In this document: positions 1-9,500 of the stretch, in pieces
How the letters are laid out: each line of letters opens with the position of its first letter
Numbering within the stretch: the first letter of the stretch is position 1
DNA from: Diadophis punctatus similis
Lineage: Eukaryota > Chordata > Lepidosauria > Squamata > Dipsadidae
Length of the DNA: 64,000 nucleotides
Direction: 5' to 3'
NCBI GenBank assembly: GCA_023053685.1
Contig: JALIGW010000014.1
Coordinates: 20,554,308 to 20,618,307, forward strand
Program-made: the position numbers and the translations under genes
The notes under the pieces: model-generated
Told to the model about the DNA's origin: nothing
What the model saw: the letters and a program-made list of their open reading frames with translations, nothing else
The model's database searches: none

Positions 1-763
1 GTCATACCACAAATAACTACAATGATCTAACACAAATCGATTTTACAGAAGATAATGTTAGAAAGGCATTACGCAACCTAAAACCATCTCTTTCTATTGG
101 ACCTGATGGACTATGTGCATACTTCTTTAAAAAGTTCTCCACAACCTTAGCTGAACCTCTAAGCATAATTTTTGAAAAATCCTTCAGGACTAGCTCCTTA
201 CCCAACTTATGGTCACTAGCCACAGTCATCTCTATCTTCAAAAAAAGGAGATCCAAGTAACGTTGAAAATTACAGACCAATCTCTTTGTGTTGCGTCACC
301 TGCAAAGTCATGGAATCAATCATAAACCAATCCATTACCCTCCACTTAGAAACCAACAACCTACTCTCGAACAAACAATTCGGTTTCAGGAAAAAATATC
401 CTGTAATCTGCAACTCTTATACTGCAAAAACATATGAACTACACAACTCGATCAGGGTAAAACAATAGATGCAATTTACATAGACTTTTGTAAAGCCTTT
501 GATTCAGTGGTACATGACAAACTACTTCTGAAACTAAAATTTTATGGCATCTCTGGACCCCTACATGATTGGATAACTGCGTTCCTGTCAAATAGACAAC
601 AAGTGGTTAAAATAGGGAGAGCCCTATCAAATCCTGCACCTGTCAACAGTGGTGTCCATCAAGGCAGCGTTCTAGGACCAACACTCTTCATACTCTACAT
701 AAACGATCTTTGTGATCATATTATAAGTAATTGCGTTCTCTTTGCTGATGATGTTAAACTATT
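1..763 (+). mobile_element. CR1/L3-like LINE, RT fragment (outermost host of the nest)
   Basis: Reverse-transcriptase region of a non-LTR retrotransposon of the Jockey/CR1/L2 supergroup, cut at the window edge. The conceptual translation shows RT blocks in order: GPDG near 100, NYRPIS near 275, FCKAFDSVVHD near 490-520, HQGSVLGP near 660-680 and the catalytic FADD near 738-750. The reading frame changes at an A-run near 240 and again near 460, so it is a dead copy. It stops inside the FADD region because an L2 element inserted there. The next coding segment, in the same order, is at 17,655 and then 25,198. Assignment to CR1/L3 rather than another Jockey-group clade is by motif only. Confidence 0.8.
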
Positions 764-1116
764 TAATTTAATTTAATTTAATTAAAAGTTCTTATAGGCC
801 GCCCAATCCCGTAGGACTCAGGGCGGCATACAACATGAATAAGAACAATATACATAATACATAAATTTAAAAAACATTTCATAATTTTAAAACGAACATT
901 CATTCATGGGGGAATCCGATCTTCTTCACCCCGCCTGCCGGAAGAGCCATGTTTTTACAGCTTTGTGGAAGGCCAGTAGAGTGGGGATAGTCCGGATCTC
1001 TGGTGGGAGTTGGTTCCAGAGAGATAGGGCTCCCACAGAGAAGGCTCTCCCCCGTGGACCCGCCAACCGACATTGTTTGGCTGATGGGACCCGGAGGAGG
1101 CCCACTCTGTGGGACC
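764..1116 (-). mobile_element. L2-clade LINE, 3' end segment
   Basis: Minus-strand 3' end of an L2 LINE: the C-terminal domain with WNQLPPEIRTIP and LLAFHKAVKTWLF motifs at about 930-1,110, then a short 3' UTR with the gccgccctgagtcc / gggcggc signature at about 795-825, then an (AATTT)n-like tail at 760-785. It is continuous with the L2 sequence at 6,915; the chromovirus at 1,117-6,914 sits between, and its target duplication ggacc is found at 1,112-1,116 and 6,915-6,919. Confidence 0.88.
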
Positions 1117-1803
1117 TGTTGTGACCCAGCACCGCAACCCCCAGAAACACACACACACAATCGTTGGGAGGCAAACAAAAAGGTTCCTTTTACTAATAAA
1201 GTTTCTTAGCAAAACTCAGAGGTGTTAGAAGTCCAAAACAACACAAACGGAAAGTCTCAAGGAATAAGGTTCTTTGGGTTACTTGAGGGTTAAATAGCAC
1301 ACAGACAAAAGTTCAAAGCAAGACTCATTAATTCTTCTCTTATCTGAACAACTTGGCTGGCTTCCCGGAATAAAGCTGGCAGAAGCTGGTGTCTTCGATA
1401 AGATTCCCAAACAAACGTAGAACTGAAACTCTGTATATGCCGTGGTCATTGATTCGTTGTTCTCAGCAGTGAGCACTAATTGCCCCGGCCTAATATAGGC
1501 ACTGAAGGGCGTGGCCCAATTAGCCCTCACTGCTTCCTCCGATTGGACCGATGCTTACTCAGCCAATCCTGTCTTCTGGCTGCTCTGCGAGCTCTGGCAT
1601 CCAGCATGGGTTCTTCATCTCCTGATGAAGCACTCTGCTGCGCAGGTGCAGAAGGTCCTGGGAGATCGTCCTGCTCTGGCACCGAGTCCTCATCACCAGC
1701 TGTCTCTGGTGCCAGGCACATGGGCTGGTACTGCTGCACCATGAGTGGCTCCACGTCCTCCGGATCCTCCAGACTCGGCGCCGGACGCGGCCAAGGCACA
1801 ACA
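1117..1803 (-). repeat. 3' LTR of chromovirus 1
   Basis: 687-bp LTR starting TGTTGTGACCC and ending GGCACAACA on the + strand. It carries the same TATA-like box (1,491-1,497, minus strand) and primer-like segment (1,457-1,467) as the 5' LTR. The last 276 bp of the pol reading frame, through its stop at 1,527, lie inside this LTR. Confidence 0.95.
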
Positions 1804-4800
1804 CTATCCCTCACCGCAGGGCCCTTCCCCCGGGTCTGTCGGTCCGGATGCGGCCGGGACGGGAATTGAGCGTGGAAGGCCCGGACCAGATCCGGAGCAT
1901 GAACGGCGGTCGCATCCTCCCATGTGAAGTTTTCAGGGCCGTACCCCTTCCACTCAATGAGGTACTGGAACCGGCCCTTCATCCAGCGGGAATCCCGAAT
2001 ACTGGCAACTTCGTATTCGGGTGGGTCAGCGGGAGTGCGGATCACTGGCTGAGGCGGAGCGGGAGGGCGGAGTGGACAGGCAGGACGTTCGGGAACAAGG
2101 AGGGACCGATGGAAGACGGGGTGGATCCGGAGAGAGCGAGGCAACGTCAACCGGTAGGCCACGGGGTTAATGACCGCTTCCACCGGGAACGGACCCAGGA
2201 ATCGGTGGTCAAGCTTGCGAGCCGGTCGGTCGGAGGCGAGATGCTTCGTGGACAGCCAGACGCGATCCCCGACCGCCAGAGGTGGAGTTGCTCGCCGGGA
2301 GCGGTCCGCGACCCTCTTGAAATCTTCCTTGGCTTTATTCAACGAGCGTTTGACCAGTTGGTGAACGGCCTGGAGCTCGGACAGGAATTCCTCCGCCACA
2401 GGAACAGGAGAGTCTAGGAGCGTGAGCGGGAAGAAACGGGGGTGGTAACCAAAGTTGGCGAGGAACGGAGAGGCGTGCGTGGAGGTGTGCTGAGAGTTGT
2501 TAAAAGCAAACTCGGCCACGGCAAGGTATTCCGCCCAGTTGTCCTGCTGCTGGTTGACAAAACAGCGCAGGTACTGTTCAAGGATGCCGATGACTTTTTC
2601 AGTGCCCCCATCAGTCTCTGGATGATGCGCTGACGAAAGGCAGACTTGGACCTCCAGGGCCGCCATCAGACCCTTCCAGAACTGGGCCGTGAACTGGGCT
2701 CCCCGATCCGACACGACCCGATCCGGCAGACCGTGCAGACGGAAAACATGCTGGATAAACATGCGGGCCGTGGCGCGAGCTGTCGGCAACCCTCGACAGG
2801 GGATGAAATGTGCCATTTTGGTCAGCATATCGACCACTACGAACACGGTCGTGAAGCCGGCGGACGGAGGCAAGTCCGTGAGGAAGTCCATAGAGACGGC
2901 CCCCCAGGGTCTCTCGGGCGTCGGCAAGGGCTGCAACAGGCTCGGCGGCGCTCCAGGGGCGTACTTGGCCTGGCGACAGCGAACACAAGACGTCACATAG
3001 GCCTGGACGTCATCACGGAGTCGGGGCCACCAAAAAGTCCGAGCCACCAGGTTCAGAGTCTTGAAAAGGCCGAAGTGGCCAGCCGCAGGGCTGTCGTGGC
3101 ACTGCTGCAGGATCAGGCCACGGAGCGGACCGGCGGGAACGTAGAGCAGGTCCCGGAAACGGAGGAGGTCATCCGCAAACGTCCAAGGGGACTCAGGCCC
3201 TATCTCCTGCCTCCGTTGTGTCGCGTAGGCGTCGTGTCGCTGCGCCTCCCGGATCTGTCCTCGGAGGTCCACGGGATCCTGGGTAGCTGCAAAGGACTCG
3301 ACGGGCAGGACCGTCCGGGGCGGCAGCGGGTCCTGGGTTTGGGCGTATTCCGGCTTGCGGGACAGCGCGTCCGCCTGCTGATTCCGGCCGCTCGGGATGT
3401 ACATAATGCGAAAATTGAAGCGGGAGAAAAAGAACGACCAGCGTATCTGGCGCTGGTTGAGCTTCCTGGCCGTCTGCAAGAACTCCAGGTTCTTGTGGTC
3501 TGTGCGCACCTCCACTTGATGACGAGCCCCCTCGAGGTGGTGCCGCCAGGTCTCGAAAGCCGCCTTGATGGCCAGCAACTCCTTCTCCCAGATAGTATAA
3601 TTGCGCTCCGACGAGGTTAATTTCCAGGAATAATAAGCGCAAGGGAAGAGATGGCCGCCATCTTCCCGGGTCTGTAGCAAGACGGCGCCCACGGCAATGT
3701 CGGACGCGTCCGCCTCCACAACGAAAGGGCGGTGAGGGTCTGGGTGCTTGAGGATCGGCTCCTGCATGAAGGCATCCGTGAGGATCTTGAACGCCTCTTG
3801 TTCGGAATCGCCCCACCGGAAAGGGACTTGTTTCTGCAGGAGTCGAGTGAGAGGCGCGGTCAGAGTGGCGAACCCCGGGATGAAGGTCCTATAATAATTT
3901 GCGAACCCCAGGAGTCGCTGAACGTCCTTCACCCGGCGCGGGGGTTGCCAGGTTTTCAGGGCCTCGACCTTGCCACGGTCCATGGCGATGCCTTCTGGCG
4001 AAATCCGATGGCCCAGGAAATCCACAGTCGTCTGAAAAAACTGGCATTTCTCTAATTTCGCGTATAGCTGGTGGTCTCTCAACCGCTGCAGGACTTGACG
4101 GATATGTTGGATGTGGCTGCTCCGGGACGTGGAATAAATCATAATATCGTCCAGGTACACGACAACGAACTGGTCCAGCAAATCTCTAAAGATGTCGTTC
4201 ATGAAATGCTGGAACACAGCCGGAGCGTTGGTCAAGCCGAACGGCATGACCGTATACTCAAAATGACCGTAGCGGGTCCCGAACGCCGTCTTCCACTCGT
4301 CCCCCTCATGAACACGCACCAAATTGTAAGCGCCACGTAAGTCCAATTTGGTGAAGATGGTCGCCAAGCGGAGGCGTTCCATCAACTCCGGGATGAGGGG
4401 CAACGGGTACCGGTTACGCACTGTGATGGCGTTCAACTTGCGATAATCGCAGCACAGGCGCAAGTCCCCGGTTTTCTTCTTGACGAAGAGGACGGGGGCA
4501 GACAAGGGCGACGAGGAGGGTCGGATGAAACCCCTGGCCAGGTTTTTATCGATAAAGTCCCGCAGTGCGGCCAGTTCGGGTTCTGACATGGAGTAGAGGC
4601 GGCCCACAGGGAGCGGAGCATTGGGAATCAGGTCCACAGGGCAATCGTAGGGCCGGTGCGGGGGCAACTGGTCCGCCTCCTTTTCGCTAAACACATCGGC
4701 GAAGTCTGCAAACTCAGCTGGGAGTGAAATGTCCGGAGGGTCAGGTACCGCGCCCGCGCAAACCTGGCGCGTATGGTCCACACACTGGAGACTCGGGAAG

Positions 4801-5174
4801 GCAATGAAGTTCTGGGACCATACAACCTGAGGGTCGTGGGTGCGCAGCCATGCCAGTCCGAGAACCAAAGGGAAATGGAGTCCCGACGTCACATAAAACT
4901 GGATGGCCTCCTCGTGCCGTCCAATGCAAAGGCGCACTGGCTGCGTGATGGCCTTAATCGGACCGGACAGCAACACCCGGCCATCGATTGTTTCCACCCT
5001 CATCGGCGGGTCCACGGGGCACAGGGGAACGGCAAGATGCTGGGCGAACGCCTCGTCAATGAAATTGGTGGTTGCCCCGGAGTCCACCAAAGCATGTGCG
5101 GAGATGCCGCGGTCCTGGTGGTCAATAAAGACCTTGGTGTCCAAGAGCAGATGCCGCGGAGGACCGGGATCCAC
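1527..5174 (-). CDS. pol: Chromovirus 1 Pol polyprotein (PR-RT-RH-IN-chromodomain)
   Basis: Uninterrupted frame of 1,215 codons from a GTG at 5,174; the frame stays open upstream into the end of gag, so the GTG is not a true start. Visible domains: aspartic protease LVDSGATTNF at about residues 29-38; RT with LDLRGAYN near 277 and YLDD near 340-343; RNase H with VVEADASD near 485; integrase zinc finger (HHCC) about 690-736; catalytic D763, D823 and E859, giving the D,D35E spacing; chromodomain about 1,052-1,105 with an EWKGYGPENFTWE core. Pol copies the RNA and inserts the DNA; chromodomains of this class are known to bind methylated histone tails. The frame is -1 relative to gag, so expression presumably needs frameshifting. 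All key residues are present. Confidence 0.93.
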   Translation of the reverse strand: MDPGPPRHLLLDTKVFIDHQDRGISAHALVDSGATTNFIDEAFAQHLAVPLCPVDPPMRVETIDGRVLLSGPIKAITQPVRLCIGRHEEAIQFYVTSGLHFPLVLGLAWLRTHDPQVVWSQNFIAFPSLQCVDHTRQVCAGAVPDPPDISLPAEFADFADVFSEKEADQLPPHRPYDCPVDLIPNAPLPVGRLYSMSEPELAALRDFIDKNLARGFIRPSSSPLSAPVLFVKKKTGDLRLCCDYRKLNAITVRNRYPLPLIPELMERLRLATIFTKLDLRGAYNLVRVHEGDEWKTAFGTRYGHFEYTVMPFGLTNAPAVFQHFMNDIFRDLLDQFVVVYLDDIMIYSTSRSSHIQHIRQVLQRLRDHQLYAKLEKCQFFQTTVDFLGHRISPEGIAMDRGKVEALKTWQPPRRVKDVQRLLGFANYYRTFIPGFATLTAPLTRLLQKQVPFRWGDSEQEAFKILTDAFMQEPILKHPDPHRPFVVEADASDIAVGAVLLQTREDGGHLFPCAYYSWKLTSSERNYTIWEKELLAIKAAFETWRHHLEGARHQVEVRTDHKNLEFLQTARKLNQRQIRWSFFFSRFNFRIMYIPSGRNQQADALSRKPEYAQTQDPLPPRTVLPVESFAATQDPVDLRGQIREAQRHDAYATQRRQEIGPESPWTFADDLLRFRDLLYVPAGPLRGLILQQCHDSPAAGHFGLFKTLNLVARTFWWPRLRDDVQAYVTSCVRCRQAKYAPGAPPSLLQPLPTPERPWGAVSMDFLTDLPPSAGFTTVFVVVDMLTKMAHFIPCRGLPTARATARMFIQHVFRLHGLPDRVVSDRGAQFTAQFWKGLMAALEVQVCLSSAHHPETDGGTEKVIGILEQYLRCFVNQQQDNWAEYLAVAEFAFNNSQHTSTHASPFLANFGYHPRFFPLTLLDSPVPVAEEFLSELQAVHQLVKRSLNKAKEDFKRVADRSRRATPPLAVGDRVWLSTKHLASDRPARKLDHRFLGPFPVEAVINPVAYRLTLPRSLRIHPVFHRSLLVPERPACPLRPPAPPQPVIRTPADPPEYEVASIRDSRWMKGRFQYLIEWKGYGPENFTWEDATAVHAPDLVRAFHAQFPSRPHPDRQTRGKGPAVRDSVVPWPRPAPSLEDPEDVEPLMVQQYQPMCLAPETAGDEDSVPEQDDLPGPSAPAQQSASSGDEEPMLDARARRAARRQDWLSKHRSNRRKQ

Positions 5175-5224
5175 GTCAGCTGAGCTTGAGTCCTTCGGTG
5201 TGCATGCCCGACCCAGCGTCTCCG

Positions 5225-6181
5225 CTAGGCCGGGCGCTGGCCGTTTCCTGACGGCGATGGCTGGGACGATGGAGCAGGACCAGAAGCGGTGGGCCCCCGA
5301 CCCTTCCTAGGGCACAAGCGAGCGAAATGGCCCGGGTCGCCGCAATACAAACACAACCCCCCTGCCCTGCGTCTGTCCTTTTCCGCGCCGGTCAAGCGGG
5401 GCCGAACAGCGCCAAGGTCCATAGGCTCGTCACAGGGAGCCGGGGCCGACGGAAGTCCACGGGGAACAGGAGGTGCCTGAGCAGCGCGACGTGGAGCCGG
5501 AACAGTGGGGACGTCAGGTGGCGCGAGAGGCGCCGGAGCAGCACGGCGTGCGTTCCTCGCTTGCAACCGGGCATCAATTTTCAAGCAGAGCCGCACCAGT
5601 TCTTGGGTGGTTGCAGGAATGTCCACGCGTGCCAGCTCATCCTGGATGCTGTCTGCCAAGCCCTCCTGGAAGGCATCCAACAACGCAGCCTCATTCCAGG
5701 CCGAGTCTTGGCTGAGGAGACGGAACTCACTGATGTACTCCCTGAGTGGTCTCCGGCCTTGCCTCAGCTGCCTTAATTGCCTGCACGCTGTCTGGGCCTT
5801 AATGGGGTCAGCGAACATCTCCTCCAAATGAGTGCAGAAACGCCCAAAGTCCTGGAGGAGGGGACTGTTCTGGACCAGTAGAGGGGTGGCCCAACGTGCT
5901 GCATTTCCAGACAGCAGGCTAATTACAAACCCCACCTTGTCCCGGTCGTGGGGGAAATCCTCTGGCCTCAGAGACATGAACAGCTGGCACTGGCCCAGGA
6001 ACGCCGGGAACATAGCCTCGTCACCATGGAACTTATCCGGCATGGCTATCAGGCAGCGTGTCCGTTGGGCTGGGGCCAACGCAGGAGCAGCTGCCAACTG
6101 ATTTTGCTGCATTGTTAACTGAGCGTTCATGATTGCCAGCTGCTGCCGAAGTTGAGCATTCTCGTCCTGAAGCTGCTCCAT
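5225..6181 (-). CDS. gag: Chromovirus 1 Gag
   Basis: 318-residue Gag starting with ATG at 6,181, only 46 nt after the 5' LTR. The N-terminus is a glutamine-rich helix (about 1-35), followed by a retrotransposon Gag core with LMSLRPEDFP and WNEAALLDAFQEGL motifs, a proline/alanine linker, and one CCHC zinc knuckle (C-X2-C-X4-H-X4-C, CLYCGDPGHFARLC) near residues 274-287. Gag would build the cytoplasmic particle and bind the element RNA. It ends eight codons after an AGGAAAC heptamer (5,243-5,249) that could be a slip site into pol. Confidence 0.9.
   Translation of the reverse strand: MEQLQDENAQLRQQLAIMNAQLTMQQNQLAAAPALAPAQRTRCLIAMPDKFHGDEAMFPAFLGQCQLFMSLRPEDFPHDRDKVGFVISLLSGNAARWATPLLVQNSPLLQDFGRFCTHLEEMFADPIKAQTACRQLRQLRQGRRPLREYISEFRLLSQDSAWNEAALLDAFQEGLADSIQDELARVDIPATTQELVRLCLKIDARLQARNARRAAPAPLAPPDVPTVPAPRRAAQAPPVPRGLPSAPAPCDEPMDLGAVRPRLTGAEKDRRRAGGLCLYCGDPGHFARLCPRKGRGPTASGPAPSSQPSPSGNGQRPA
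5243..5249 (-). promoter_or_regulatory. Candidate -1 frameshift heptamer between gag and pol
   Basis: In gag frame this reads A GGA AAC, eight codons before the gag stop. Sushi-class elements and the domesticated gene PEG10 are known to use G GGA AAC; here the first base is A. The pol frame is the -1 frame and is open from here to its stop. The site is inferred; the changed first base could weaken slippage. Confidence 0.5.
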
Positions 6182-6214
6182 GATGCAATCTGGGCTTGTG
6201 TGTGGTCAGTTTGG

Positions 6215-6225
6215 GCTGAGAACAA
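6215..6225 (-). promoter_or_regulatory. Self-complementary primer binding site of chromovirus 1
   Basis: Two nucleotides internal to the 5' LTR. The 11 bases GCTGAGAACAA (+ strand) are the exact reverse complement of the + strand bases at 6,568-6,578 and 1,457-1,467 in the LTRs. On element RNA the LTR segment would pair with this site, the known Tf1 self-priming layout. I see no TGG-led tRNA-type primer site here. Confidence 0.8.
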
Positions 6226-6227
6226 AC

Positions 6228-6914
6228 TGTTGTGACCCAGCACCGCAACCCCCAGAAACACACACACACAATCGTTGGGAGGCAAACAAAAAGGTTCCTT
6301 TTACTAATAAAGTTTCTTAGCAAAACTCAGAGGTGTTAGAAGTCCAAAACAACACAAACGGAAAGTCTCAAGGAATAAGGTTCTTTGGGTTACTTGAGGG
6401 TTAAACAGCACACAGACAAAAGTTCAAAGCAAGACTCATTAATTCTTCTCTTATCTGAACAACTTGGCTAGCTTCCTGGAATAAAGCTGGCAGAAGCTGG
6501 TGTCTTCGATAAGATTCCCAAACAAACGTAGAACTGAAACTCTGGATATGCCGTGGTCATTGATTCGTTGTTCTCAGCAGTGAGCACTAATTGCCCCGGC
6601 CTAATATAGGCACTGAAGGGCGTGGCCCAATTAGCCCTCACTGCTTCCTCCGATTGGACCGATGCTTACTCAGCCAATCCTGTCTTCTGGCTGCTCTGCG
6701 AGCTCTGGCATCCAGCATGGGTTCTTCATCTCCTGATGAAGCACTCTGCTGCGCAGGTGCAGAAGGTCCTGGGAGATCGTCCTGCTCTGGCACCGAGTCC
6801 TCATCACCAGCCGTCTCTGGTGCCAGGCACATGGGCTGGTACTGCTGCACCATGAGCGGCTCCACGTCCTCCGGATCCTCCAGACTCGGCGCCGGACGCG
6901 GCCAAGGCACAACA
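6228..6914 (-). repeat. 5' LTR of chromovirus 1
   Basis: 687-bp LTR, TGTT...AACA, about 99% identical to the copy at 1,117-1,803. It is the promoter LTR of the minus-strand element. Confidence 0.95.
6568..6608 (-). promoter_or_regulatory. TATA-like box and predicted RNA start with self-primer, chromovirus 1
   Basis: On the minus strand TATATTA (6,602-6,608) begins 30 nt before the G of GCTGAGAACAA (6,578-6,568). If transcription starts there, the first 11 nt of the RNA are exactly the complement of the primer site at 6,215-6,225. The start site is inferred from spacing and from the Tf1 model. Confidence 0.65.
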
Positions 6915-8225
6915 GGACCTAACTGGTCGTAGGGAAGTATGTGGTAGGATGCGGTCCCAGAGGTAACCTTGTCCTGAGCCATGTAGGGCTTTAAAAGTCA
7001 AAACCATCACCTTAAATTGCGACCGGAGATTAATAGGCAACCAATGCAGCTGGCGGAGAATGGGTGTTACGTGGGTGTATCTCGGCACACCCACCACAGC
7101 TCGCGCAGCTGCATTCTGTACCAGTTGCAGTCTCCGGATGCTCTTTGAGGGTAGCCCCATGTAGAGCGCGTTACAGTAGTCCAGCCGTGACGTGACAAGG
7201 GCATGAATGACTGTGAGCAAAGCCTCCCTCTCCAGGTAGGGTCGCAATTGATGCACAAGATGGATCTGTGCAAAGGTCCCCTAGCCACAGCTGAAAGATG
7301 TTGCTCCAATTTTAGCTGTGGGTCTAGGAGAACACCCAAATTGCGAACCTGTTCTGAGGGAGTCAATTTTTCTCCCCCAAGAACCAAGGAGGGACAGTCG
7401 ACATAATTCCTGGGGGGCAATATCCACAGCCACTCAGTCTTGTCAGGGTTGAGTTTGAGTTTATTCACTCTCATCCAGACCCTCACATCGTCCAGGCAGC
7501 GGCACATTACATCAACTGCTTCACTGAACTGACACGGGGTGGAGATGTACAACTGGGTATCATCAGCATACTGCTGATACCTCACCCCGTGTCGTCGGAT
7601 GATCTCACCCAGCGATTTCATGTAAATATTAAACAGGATGGGCGAGAGGACCGAGCCCAGTGGCACCCCGCAAATCAGGGTCCTAGGGGCCGACCTCTGC
7701 CCTCCTGTCAACACCGACTGCATCCTATCGGAGAGGTAGGAGGAGAACCACAGTAAAACGGTGCCTCCCACTCCCACCTCCCCAAGACAACGCAGAAGGA
7801 TACCATGGTCAATGGTATCGAAAGCCGCTGAGAGGTCAAGTAACACCAGGATGGAGGAATGACCTCCATCCCGGGCTCGCCAGAGATCATCCATCAGAGC
7901 GACCAAAGCAGTCTCCATACTGTAGCCGTGCCTGAAACCCGATTGAAAGGGATCCAGATAATCAGTGTTCTCCAATAACCGCAGGAGTTGGAGCGACACC
8001 ACTTTCTCAACAACTTTACCCACGAAGGGTAAGTTGGAGACTGGACGGAAGTTCTTTAAATCCGCTGGGTCCAGGGAAGGCTTCTTGAGGAGGGGCCTCA
8101 CCACCGCAGCTTTTAAGGGCTGCGGGATGGACCCCTCTCTCAAAGATGCGATCACAACAGCCTGCTGGCTGAGACCAGCCAGGAGGGGCACAAGTCCAAT
8201 AAACAAGTGGAGGCACTCATCGCTC
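6915..8225 (-). pseudogene. L2 reverse transcriptase (broken)
   Basis: RT domain of the L2 ORF2: NFRPVSNLPF, FQSGFRHGYSMETAL, LLDLSAAFDTIDH, a GVPLGSVLSPILFN turn (usually GVPQGS, here Q to L), and the catalytic YADDTQLY with both aspartates. After the RT core the frame shifts near 7,250 to the conserved VTSRLDYCNALYMGLP and LQLVQNAAARAV segment. It is not translatable as one protein. Confidence 0.88.
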
Positions 8226-9500
8226 CTATGGCCTTGTCCACATCATCAGGAGTGATAGGCTCAAACTCATCCGACATAACAGGACTAAGACTCGCCCCTG
8301 TCGTCTCGGCTTGCCCTGTCCAAATGGAGTCCAGGTCTGTCCGAATCTGAATGACTTTGTCCGCCAGAAATTGAGAAAATTCCTCAGCTCTGCCCTGCAA
8401 GGGATCTTCGCCTCCCTCCTTGGCAAGAAGGGAGCGAGTCACCCTAAACAGGGCGGCTGGGCGGGAGTCGGTGGACGCAATAATGGTGGAAAAATGCGAA
8501 CATTTTGCCGCCCGTATCACCACTAAGTAAGACTTAATGAAAGTTCTTAAAAGTGTCCGGTCAGACTCAGCTTTACTAGCTCTCCATCGTCGCTCTAGGC
8601 GTCTCTTTTGGTGCTTCATCTCCCGGAGTTCCTCGGTGAACCAAGGGGCCCTCCTGGATCCGCTGCCACAGAGAGGCCGCAAAGGCGCAATCCAATCTAA
8701 AGCCCCCATTGCCGCCCGGTTCCAGGCAGCCACTAGAGCCTTAGATGAATTGTGTACCAGGGATTCAGGTATTTCCCCAAGTTCCCTCTGAAATCCTTTG
8801 GATTCTATTAGGCGCCTGGGGCGGAACCACTTAATCGGTCCCGCCTCCTTGTGGTGGAGGAGTGGTGCCATGAAATCCAACCTCAGAAGGAAATGATCTG
8901 ACCACGACAAGGGTACTGTGACTAAACCCCTCAGCCTTAGATCATCTCTCCACTGCCCCGAGAGAAACACAAGGTCAAGCGTGTGACCTTCCTCATGAGT
9001 CGGACCCTGAACTACTTGGGTCAGGTCCATGGTTGTCATGGAAGCCATGAACTCCTGGACTGCCCCCGAGGTTTCGCTGGGCGATGGCAGGTTGAAGTCC
9101 CCCAGCACCATCAACCTGGGGAACTCAATCGCCAGCCCAGCTATCGCCTTGAGCAGAACAGGCAGGGCCTTTGCAATGCAGCTAGGAGGCAAGTACGTTA
9201 GCAGAAGGCCCACCTGAACCCCTAAGTCCAACTTCAGAAGGAGCGTCTCACACCCAACAATCTCCGGGGCAGGGCTCCTTCGAGGACATAGATTCTGGTG
9301 AGCTATAATAGCCACTCCTCCACCCCTTCCCTGGGGTCGTGGCTGATGCTGAACTGAGAACCCATCCGGGCACATCTCGGAAAGGGGAACCGCCCCTCCT
9401 GGCCCAGCCAGGTCTCAGTAATGCATGCCAGGTCCGCCCCCTCTTCCAGGATTAGATCCCGTACAAGGGGGGCCTTGTTAGTAATCGACCTGGCATTCAA
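8226..9500 (-). pseudogene. L2 APE-type endonuclease (broken)
   Basis: Apurinic-type endonuclease of the same L2: N-terminal MNARSITNK (NARS motif) at the 9,500 end, [21 protein letters not shown] and the C-terminal SWSDHFLL, in the normal order. The frame changes near 9,310-9,370 and near 8,200, so at least two frameshifts separate it from a working ORF2. Endonuclease of this type nicks the target for target-primed reverse transcription. Confidence 0.85.

Larger units (their letters stand above)
1117..6914 (-). mobile_element. Gypsy chromovirus (Tf1/sushi-like), structurally complete
   Basis: LTR retrotransposon of 5,798 bp on the minus strand, bounded by TG...CA LTRs of 687 bp each and a perfect 5-bp target duplication, ggacc, at 1,112-1,116 and 6,915-6,919. 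Gag (5,225-6,181) and Pol (1,527-about 5,243) are both open. Domain order is protease, RT, RNase H, integrase, chromodomain, which defines a chromovirus. I count about six mismatches between the LTRs, so the insertion is young. The primer site matches the element's own LTR rather than any tRNA 3' end I recognise. It is inserted in an L2 LINE. Confidence 0.95.

Noticed and set aside
1480..3620. Plus-strand frames of 60-324 codons
   Set aside because: Antisense shadows of the chromovirus pol gene.
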